DNA from: DASWIG01 sp965371445
GTDB taxonomy: Bacteria > Acidobacteriota > Thermoanaerobaculia > Multivoradales > J023
DNA length: 5,520 bases
Direction of reading: 5' to 3'
Assembly: GCA_965371445.1 (NCBI GenBank)
Contig: CBDUYN010000319.1
Coordinates: forward strand, 1 to 5,520
Of this stretch, positions 1 through 5,520 are shown in pieces. The number at the start of each line of letters is the position of its first letter. Position 1 is the stretch's first letter. Under the pieces are notes generated by a model. It did no database searches and had not been told where the DNA came from. It saw only the letters and a program-made list of their open reading frames with translations. The translations under genes were made by a program, and so were the position numbers.

Positions 1-63
1 GGTGTTCCTTGGGGCCTTGTACCTCCGGCGGCGGAGTGGAGTGGCTTGCCACCCATCCGGCAT
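1..63. other. Short 3' tail downstream of the Nudix gene
   Basis: No coding signal is visible in these 63 bases. They contain two small GC-rich inverted repeats: CTCCG/CGGAG (23-27 and 32-36, loop GCGG) and GTGGC/GCCAC (41-45 and 48-52). Read on the minus strand they come just after the Nudix stop codon, so they could help end the esterase-Nudix transcript. Neither is followed by a T-tract, so a classical intrinsic terminator is not shown. The neighbouring gene to the left is outside the window. Confidence 0.35.
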
Positions 64-573
64 TCACGAGCTGATATCTACGACCTGGTCGAGCATCGCG
101 TCGCCGTCGAAGATGAACCGGCCGTAGATACGCCGTCCCTCGAGCAGCCGCGGCAGCCAGATCCGGTCGTCGGCCCACATCTCGCCGTAGGGGATCTCGT
201 CGAACCGAAACCAATGCGGGACGGCCTCCTCAGTCTCTTCCGGCGTGCCGATGCAGCCCTCGGCCCGGAAGATCCAGACCCGAAGCGAGTAGCCGTCGAC
301 GAACTGGAAGAGGAGCTCGCCGTGCTCCACCACGCCGGTCGGCGTGACCCGTAGCTCCTCTTCGACCTCGCGGACGGCGGCGGCGGCGGGTGCCTCGCCG
401 TCTTCCAGGCGTCCGCCGGGCCCGTTGATCTTGCCGGCCCCCAAACCCCGCTTCTTGCGGATCAAAAGAATCTCGCCGTCGCGGACGACGAAAAGAAGTG
501 TCGCCAGGTCTTTCGGGTCCCAGCTCTCCCAGTCGATCTCCGCCACTCGGCGCGGGATGTGATCCTCTCTCAT
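64..573 (-). CDS. Nudix hydrolase, MTH1/NUDT1-like (probable 8-oxo-dGTP or oxidised purine nucleotide diphosphatase)
   Basis: This 169-residue cytosolic protein probably hydrolyses oxidised purine nucleoside triphosphates to monophosphates, keeping 8-oxo-dGTP or 2-OH-dATP out of DNA. A Nudix box runs from G54 to V76: G54, E60, then REVEEELRV with R68, E69, E72 and E73 as the metal-binding core. Similarity to human MTH1 goes beyond the box. The segment KINGPGG (48-54) matches MTH1 WNGFGG and keeps the base-contacting Asn (N50). MWADD (132-136) matches MTH1 MWPDD, keeping the Trp and both Asp residues that read the purine (W133, D135, D136). IGTPEETEE, WFRFDEIP and the C-terminal GRFIF segment also follow the MTH1 pattern. 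Length is close to MTH1 (156 residues). One oddity is R75, where the box normally has Gly. I chose the start at 573 because AAGGA (581-585) lies 7 bases upstream; an in-frame ATG at 603 would overlap the esterase. The gene follows the esterase by 10 bases, so the two are probably co-transcribed. Family assignment is firm; substrate is inferred from motifs. Confidence 0.9.
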   Translation of the reverse strand: MREDHIPRRVAEIDWESWDPKDLATLLFVVRDGEILLIRKKRGLGAGKINGPGGRLEDGEAPAAAAVREVEEELRVTPTGVVEHGELLFQFVDGYSLRVWIFRAEGCIGTPEETEEAVPHWFRFDEIPYGEMWADDRIWLPRLLEGRRIYGRFIFDGDAMLDQVVDISS

Positions 574-580
574 CCTCGTG

Positions 581-583
581 TCC

Positions 584-585
<2 letters not shown>
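581..585 (-). promoter_or_regulatory. Ribosome binding site of the Nudix gene, overlapping the esterase stop
   Basis: Read on the minus strand, AAGGA sits 7 bases before the ATG at 573 and shares two bases with the TAA stop of the esterase (586-584). It decides the Nudix start in favour of 573 over the in-frame ATG at 603, and suggests translational coupling between the two genes. Confidence 0.6.
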
Positions 586-2317
<1,732 letters not shown>

Positions 2318-2320
2318 GAC

Positions 2321-2328
2321 ACCTCCTT
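2321..2328 (-). promoter_or_regulatory. Strong ribosome binding site of the esterase
   Basis: On the minus strand AAGGAGGT stands 3 bases before the ATG at 2317. It is a near-perfect complement of the 16S anti-Shine-Dalgarno end and fixes the start, ruling out the long upstream extension of the same frame to 3460. Confidence 0.8.
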
Positions 2329-2439
2329 GGGTCGGCGAATCGGCGGCCTCAAAGATAGCGCGTCGCTGGCCCCTTGGGGGGATCCAGGGGGGAAAACACT
2401 GCCCGGCGCCAATCGATCGCGGTAGATTAGGGAAGCTCC

Positions 2440-2447
2440 GGAGGAGG
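2440..2447 (+). promoter_or_regulatory. Ribosome binding site deciding a GTG start
   Basis: GGAGGAGG ends 5 bases before the GTG at 2453. No ATG is placed comparably, so this site supports GTG as the initiation codon of the acetyltransferase. Confidence 0.75.
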
Positions 2448-2452
2448 ATCGC

Positions 2453-3346
2453 GTGGACCCGCGAGCCAAGACGAAGACGACGGAAGAGATCGCCGTCCGG
2501 ACGGCGGCGGGAGAGCCGCTCCGCCTGGAGCTGCGCTCGCTCGGTCCCGACGACTACGACCAGTGCGAGGAGCTCCAGCGCACCACCTGGGGAGACAGCT
2601 TCGCCGAGATCTACCCGGGGTCGATGATGATGATCACCCAGAAGATCGGCGGCGTCGTGGCCGGGGCCTTCGACGAGGACGGCGTCCTGGTGGGCTTCGT
2701 CCTGGGGATGACGGGAGTGCGCGACGGCCGCCTCTGCCACTGGTCGCACATGGCCGCGGTGCGCGAGGGGCTGCGCAGCGGCGGCCTCGGACGGCACCTG
2801 AAGCTCTTCCAGCGCCGGCTGCTCCTCAAGATCGGTGTCGAGCTCGCCGAGTGGACCTACGACCCGCTCGAGTCGCGCAACGCCCACCTCAACCTGAACC
2901 GCCTCGGCGCCCTGCCGGTCGAGTACCTCCGCGACGTCTACGGCGACGGCTCGACGAGCGCCCTCCACACCGGCATCGGCACCGACCGCCTGGTGGTGCG
3001 CTGGGAGCTCACCTCGCCCGCCGTCGAGGCGGCGATCGCCGGTCGCCCCGCCGAGCTCGCACCGTCGCTCGGCGAGGCCCCGATCCCGAACGTCGACGCG
3101 GACGGACGGCCCCGAACCGACCCCTTCGAGCTGCCGCCGTCGCCGGCCCTGCGCATCGAGACGCCCAGCAACCTCCAGGCGGTCAAGACCGCCGACCTCG
3201 ACGCCGCCAAGGCCTGGCGGGCCTCGACGCGGCGCGCCTTCGAGGCCGCTTTCGCCGCCGGCTACGCCGTGCGCGGGCTCCTCCGGGAAGAGAAGGACGG
3301 AAAAATTCACAGATCCTTCTACGCTTTGACGGCCGATTCGGGTTAG
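2453..3346 (+). CDS. GNAT-family acetyltransferase, COG3375-like
   Basis: This 297-residue protein is a predicted cytosolic GNAT-fold N-acetyltransferase using acetyl-CoA or another acyl-CoA; its acceptor is unknown. The GNAT core spans about residues 25-185. Motif A is visible as SHMAAVREGLRSGGLGRHLK (98-117), with the RxxGxG pyrophosphate-binding loop at R108-G113. The downstream signature WTYDPLESRNAHLNLNRLGA (134-153), followed by YLRDVYGD (158-165) and TDRLVVRWEL (177-186), is characteristic of the uncharacterised COG3375 group, as I recall it. Residues from about 187 to 297 form a tail that includes a Pro/Asp-rich stretch (about 198-232) and a predicted helical end with many Ala and Arg (about 250-275). 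The start is GTG, supported by GGAGGAGG 5 bases upstream. The gene is transcribed away from the esterase and runs toward the MFS gene, so it appears monocistronic. Some members of this group lie near menaquinone genes elsewhere, but nothing here supports such a role. Confidence 0.85.
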   Translation: MDPRAKTKTTEEIAVRTAAGEPLRLELRSLGPDDYDQCEELQRTTWGDSFAEIYPGSMMMITQKIGGVVAGAFDEDGVLVGFVLGMTGVRDGRLCHWSHMAAVREGLRSGGLGRHLKLFQRRLLLKIGVELAEWTYDPLESRNAHLNLNRLGALPVEYLRDVYGDGSTSALHTGIGTDRLVVRWELTSPAVEAAIAGRPAELAPSLGEAPIPNVDADGRPRTDPFELPPSPALRIETPSNLQAVKTADLDAAKAWRASTRRAFEAAFAAGYAVRGLLREEKDGKIHRSFYALTADSG

Positions 3347-3364
3347 GCTAAAAGTTCCCGACTC

Positions 3365-3387
3365 CCGGAGGAGGCCCTCGCCTCCGG
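3365..3387 (+). terminator. Possible terminator hairpin after the acetyltransferase
   Basis: A perfect 7-base-pair inverted repeat, CCGGAGG (3365-3371) and CCTCCGG (3381-3387), with a 9-base loop, begins 19 bases past the stop codon. There is no T-tract after it (TCGTCTGG follows), so it is either a weak or factor-assisted terminator or a 3'-end stabilising stem. Confidence 0.3.
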
Positions 3388-3637
3388 TCGTCTGGCTCCG
3401 TTTCGAGGCCTTTGCCGTTCGCGGGGTAGTCATGAGCAGTCCACCCCTGGATGGCGGCATTCGGAAGCCGTTCAGGCGGCCGGGGGTGAGGGCCTTCCAG
3501 GGCCTCGGGCTCCTACCACCCCGAAGAAGCGAGATCCTCGTCGATGGTTTCGTCGCGAGGGAGGGGCGATCCGGGAGGAAGCCCGGTGCGCGAGGTCGAC
3601 TGCGGAGGGGCAGGGTTAGCTGGGCTGATCCCGGCGA

Positions 3638-3669
3638 CTTGACGGGTCAAGCTCGATTTGAGCTTGGAC
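3638..3669. repeat. Two overlapping inverted repeats sharing one arm
   Basis: CTTGAC (3638-3643) and GTCAAG (3646-3651) form a 14-base palindrome with a GG centre. The right arm is reused in a second repeat, CAAGCTC (3648-3654) with GAGCTTG (3660-3666), perfect over 7 pairs with loop GATTT and extendable to GTC/GAC with one bulged base. On the minus strand this lies about 25 bases beyond the MFS stop. The second stem could be a terminator stem for that gene, though no T-tract follows, and the first palindrome could be a protein-binding site. Both roles are inference. Confidence 0.4.
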
Positions 3670-3691
3670 TCACCGCCCGCGAGCTCGTCGG

Positions 3692-4918
3692 CTAGGAGCC
3701 AATCTCCCGCGCCAGCAGGTGCTCCTCCTCGACGCCCGAGACCAGCGTCAGGACGAGCATCGCCACCCCAAGCCCGATCATCGTCGCCGTCAGCGACCGA
3801 TCGGCAAAAAAGCCGACGATCGGGTTCAACACGGCGATCCCGATGGTCCGCACCATCGACACCGTCGAGAGCACCGTCGCCCGTTTCTCCGAGGGGATGT
3901 GCTGGTTCAGATAGGCCCCGAAAAGCGCCGGACGCGACAGCCCGAAGCCCGCCGCGACGACGATCGCGACCACCACGACCGGCAAGAAACGCGTCGCCCC
4001 GAGGACGATAAAGGCCATTCCCGCCACCACCGGCCCCACCCACAGGAGCCGCTTCTGCGATCCCAGCAGACGCTCCAGCCAGGCGGCGTTCGACAGCAGC
4101 AGGATCTGTGCGACGACCATCGCCGCGTGGACCGTCCCGTACCAGGCCATCGGCATTCCCGCCCGCGCCAGGAACGGCTGGTAGAGCCAGATGACCATGA
4201 AGGCGAGCGCTCCCAGGAGCACCATGTCGAACGTCAGGACGCGCAGCACCGGATGCCCCACGAAGTAGCGGACGCCCGAGGTCAGGATCCGCAGATAGGG
4301 CTCCGAGCCCTCCTCGTCCTCCTTGCGCGGCGGCTCGTGGAGCGTCAGGGCGACGAGAAATCCCAGGGCCAGCGGTACGAGCTGCGATTTCAGGGGCATG
4401 GTGAGCCCGAAGCGAGCGGCGATGACGCTTCCCAGAAGCGCCCCGAGCAAGATGCCGCCCAGCTTGAAGGACTCCAGGCGCGCGATCGTCGGCCCGGCGC
4501 GCTCGGCGAGGCGCTCGGGATCTTTTTCGAGCTCCTTCAGGGAGTCGTAGACCAGGGCCTCGTCGGCGCCGGAGAGAAGCGTCATGGAGCAGGCCAAAAA
4601 CACCTCGGCGACGAGGAATACGGCGAAGCTCGGACGGCTGACGTAGATCAGGACGCCGGCCGTCGCGACCACGAACGACAGCGCCACCGAGGCGCGGCGT
4701 CCCCAGAAGTCCGCTACCGTGCCCGTGGGGACTTCGAGCAGGAAGTTCCAGGCCCAAAACCAGGCGTTTAAAAGCAGGATCTGGCTGAAGTCGAGCCCTC
4801 CCCAGTCCTGGAAAAAGGGGATCAGGACCGAGCTGACGAAGTGCGTCCAGAAGAAAAACCGGACGGCGTACATCTTCCAGACGTTCTGGGCCGGGGCTCG
4901 CTGGAAGAGGTTTCGCAT
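3692..4918 (-). CDS. Major facilitator superfamily transporter
   Basis: This 408-residue inner-membrane protein has about 12 hydrophobic segments, the usual MFS length and topology. Approximate spans are 15-35, 47-67, 77-97, 98-116, 152-170, 177-194, 225-250, 260-280, 290-308, 310-330, 352-375 and 378-398. MFS motif A lies in the loop after helix 2: GTVADFWGRRASV (66-78), with D70, G73, R74 and R75. Further group features are LEVPTG (61-66), SGADEALVYDSL (116-127), and a second-half loop PSEKRATVLS (342-351). The hydrophilic stretch PPRKEDEEGSEP (196-207) is the central cytoplasmic loop between the two six-helix halves. The LEVPTG and SGADEAL patterns occur in MFS proteins often annotated as putative efflux permeases, but the substrate and direction cannot be read from the sequence. 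The start at 4918 is chosen because AGGA lies 8 bases upstream and the first helix follows shortly; an upstream extension to 5203 would add about 95 residues unlike an MFS N-terminus. The gene is divergent from the secreted protein gene. Confidence 0.88.
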   Translation of the reverse strand: MRNLFQRAPAQNVWKMYAVRFFFWTHFVSSVLIPFFQDWGGLDFSQILLLNAWFWAWNFLLEVPTGTVADFWGRRASVALSFVVATAGVLIYVSRPSFAVFLVAEVFLACSMTLLSGADEALVYDSLKELEKDPERLAERAGPTIARLESFKLGGILLGALLGSVIAARFGLTMPLKSQLVPLALGFLVALTLHEPPRKEDEEGSEPYLRILTSGVRYFVGHPVLRVLTFDMVLLGALAFMVIWLYQPFLARAGMPMAWYGTVHAAMVVAQILLLSNAAWLERLLGSQKRLLWVGPVVAGMAFIVLGATRFLPVVVVAIVVAAGFGLSRPALFGAYLNQHIPSEKRATVLSTVSMVRTIGIAVLNPIVGFFADRSLTATMIGLGVAMLVLTLVSGVEEEHLLAREIGS

Positions 4919-4999
4919 GGCGTCGGTCCTGGCGGGGGGCGTCGAGCGTATCAGAGCGCCTACCGGCTGGAGCTGTGTGAGATCGAGCTTCGAGAGCGC

Positions 5000-5028
5000 T
5001 TGCAAAAAGCCGCATCTCGTGGTATAGA
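5000..5028 (+). promoter_or_regulatory. Sigma70-like promoter of the secreted protein gene
   Basis: TTGCAA (5000-5005) and TATAGA (5023-5028) are separated by exactly 17 bases, each matching 4 of 6 consensus positions. The stretch is markedly richer in A/T than its surroundings. Transcription would start near 5035, leaving a leader of about 90 bases before the ATG at 5124. Confidence 0.5.
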
Positions 5029-5111
5029 TCCTGGGACCATGCCGATACAGGCTCAGCGGTGAGCGGCATTCCGTCAGGGCTGAGGATTCGATGGTGCTGC
5101 ACGCCGCGGAA

Positions 5112-5118
5112 AAGGAGG
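5112..5118 (+). promoter_or_regulatory. Ribosome binding site of the secreted protein gene
   Basis: AAGGAGG stands 5 bases before the ATG at 5124. It favours that start over an in-frame ATG at 5091, which would put 11 polar residues (MVLHAAEKEAT) in front of the signal peptide. Confidence 0.75.
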
Positions 5119-5123
5119 CAACC

Positions 5124-5520
5124 ATGATTCGCCGCAGCACTGCGTTCTTCTTGCTTTTGCTGGTTGGGCTCGGCCCGTACGTTCTGGCCCAGTCCAACGG
5201 CACCTACGAGGGTACCACCGGGCAGAATCGGTCCTTTTCCCTCGTGGTTTCCAACGGCCGAATCCCGTCCTTCAGCGTGGGCTTCCAGTGTGGGGGGACC
5301 ACAGGCACGACGACCGTGACCATCACTCCCGGGTGCTCGATCACCAACAACAGCTTCGTCTGCCTCAATCCAACGTGTGGAACCGGGGTCAGGAGCGGGT
5401 TGACCGGATCATTCAGCGGCAATACGGTGTCGGGCACCGCAACCCTGTTCATCAACCCGTTGGGTGGCCCCTCCTGCTGCCGACTCGATACCTCGTTTTC
5501 CGCTAGCCTGGATGGGCCGC
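5124..5520 (+). CDS. Secreted Gly/Thr/Ser- and Cys-rich protein, 3' end beyond the window
   Basis: The frame is open from 5124 to the window edge, giving 132 residues of an incomplete protein. Residues 1-22 are a clear Sec signal peptide: MIRRS, a hydrophobic core FFLLLLVGLG, then YVLA before QSNG, so cleavage is likely after A22. The mature part starts NGTYEGTTGQNRSFSLVVSN (25-44), a pattern like small secreted beta-rich domains found in environmental bacteria, often written G-x-Y-x-G-T-T-x-Q. I recognise that pattern but know no function for it. The rest is rich in Gly, Thr and Ser with alternating polar and hydrophobic residues, suggesting beta structure. Six cysteines (56, 71, 80, 85, 118, 119) could form disulfides outside the cytoplasm. 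A later GSFSGNTVSGTATL stretch (95-108) fits the same domain type. It has its own promoter and a strong ribosome site and is divergent from the MFS gene. Full length, further domains and any anchor are unseen. Confidence 0.8.
   Translation, partial: MIRRSTAFFLLLLVGLGPYVLAQSNGTYEGTTGQNRSFSLVVSNGRIPSFSVGFQCGGTTGTTTVTITPGCSITNNSFVCLNPTCGTGVRSGLTGSFSGNTVSGTATLFINPLGGPSCCRLDTSFSASLDGP

Larger units (their letters stand above)
2318..2452. promoter_or_regulatory. Divergent intergenic region between esterase and acetyltransferase
   Basis: These 135 bases must hold the promoters of both the minus-strand esterase operon and the plus-strand acetyltransferase. No full sigma70 promoter is convincing. Weak -10-like hexamers are TAGATT at 2423-2428 (plus) and TATCTT at 2357-2352 (minus), neither with a good -35 partner. 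A G-rich imperfect hairpin lies at 2366-2387: CTGG CCCC pairs with GGGG AT CCAG across a small loop, and a second run of six G follows at 2387-2392. It could be a regulator site or transcript structure, which is inference only. Confidence 0.4.
3347..3691. other. Convergent intergenic gap without a convincing gene
   Basis: This 345-base space lies between the stop of the acetyltransferase (plus) and the stop of the MFS gene (minus). A plus-strand 87-codon frame (3432-3695) starts with ATG but has only a poor ribosome site (GGGG). Its codon use is less GC-biased in the third position than that of the neighbours (for example AGT, ATT, CTA, AGA, TTT, CTT). The product is Arg/Gly-rich with no recognisable domain, so I do not call it a gene. 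The space contains three inverted repeats (3365-3387, 3571-3586 and 3638-3669). The second is CCGGG/CCCGG with a 6-base loop. They may end or stabilise the two converging transcripts. Confidence 0.5.
4919..5123. other. Divergent intergenic region and leader of the secreted protein gene
   Basis: This 205-base region separates the MFS start from the ATG at 5124. It holds a good plus-strand promoter candidate (5000-5028), followed by a leader of roughly 90 bases. The leader contains two mutually exclusive stems: GCTCA/TGAGC (5051-5055 and 5060-5064, loop GCGG) and CTCAGC/GCTGAG (5052-5057 and 5079-5084). A seven-codon open frame at 5039-5062 (ATG to TGA) has no clear ribosome site. No good promoter for the MFS gene is obvious on the minus strand. 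Confidence 0.45.

Noticed and set aside
2376..2392. Possible G-quadruplex from two G6 runs
   Set aside because: Only two G runs are present. An intramolecular quadruplex would have to split each run without a loop, which is unlikely.
2318..3460. Upstream extension of the esterase frame on the minus strand
   Set aside because: It runs antisense through the whole acetyltransferase gene. The signal peptide and AAGGAGGT place the real start at 2317.
3432..3695. 87-codon plus-strand frame in the convergent gap
   Set aside because: It has a poor ribosome site, third-position base use unlike the neighbours, an Arg/Gly-rich product without a domain, and its end overlaps the MFS stop.
3719..4771. 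350-codon plus-strand frame opposite the MFS gene
   Set aside because: The product is Arg/His/Gln/Asp-rich low complexity without a domain, while the opposite strand encodes a clear 12-helix transporter.
4919..5203. N-terminal extension of the MFS protein
   Set aside because: The extra roughly 95 residues are not like an MFS N-terminus, would overlap the divergent gene, and AGGA supports the start at 4918.
5204..5455. 83-codon minus-strand frame opposite the secreted protein
   Set aside because: It is antisense to a frame with a signal peptide, promoter and strong ribosome site, and no ribosome site or domain supports it.

Overview
This is a GC-rich bacterial segment with strong Shine-Dalgarno sequences (AAGGAGG type), a GTG start, signal peptides and compact intergenic spaces. 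The protein set (a large secreted esterase-like hydrolase, an MTH1-like Nudix enzyme, a COG3375-type acetyltransferase and a secreted Gly/Thr/Ser/Cys-rich protein) would suit a free-living Gram-negative such as an Acidobacteriota, Myxococcota or related environmental lineage. That placement is an impression, because there is no rRNA or other marker gene.

Layout: positions 1-63 are a short tail with two small GC-rich hairpins. On the minus strand lies a two-gene operon, a secreted alpha/beta-hydrolase (584-2317) followed after 10 bases by an MTH1/NUDT1-like Nudix hydrolase (64-573). A 135-base divergent intergenic region separates it from a plus-strand GNAT acetyltransferase (2453-3346). A 345-base convergent gap (3347-3691) follows, with no convincing gene but three inverted repeats. 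It ends at a minus-strand MFS transporter (3692-4918). A 205-base divergent region then carries a sigma70-like promoter for a plus-strand secreted, cysteine-rich protein starting at 5124, whose frame is still open at the window edge.

How the genes work together: only the esterase and Nudix genes have operon-like spacing. The others appear to be separately transcribed housekeeping or accessory genes and no shared pathway is evident. The Nudix enzyme probably sanitises oxidised purine nucleotides in the cytosol; the esterase and the terminal protein are exported; the MFS protein is in the inner membrane.

I found no CRISPR array, mobile element, tRNA, rRNA or defence system. The points most worth a second look are the MTH1-type active site in a bacterial protein with a substituted Nudix-box glycine, the truncated secreted protein at the right edge with its leader, and the overlapping inverted repeats between the convergent genes. 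I see no clear evidence of a wholly new system.
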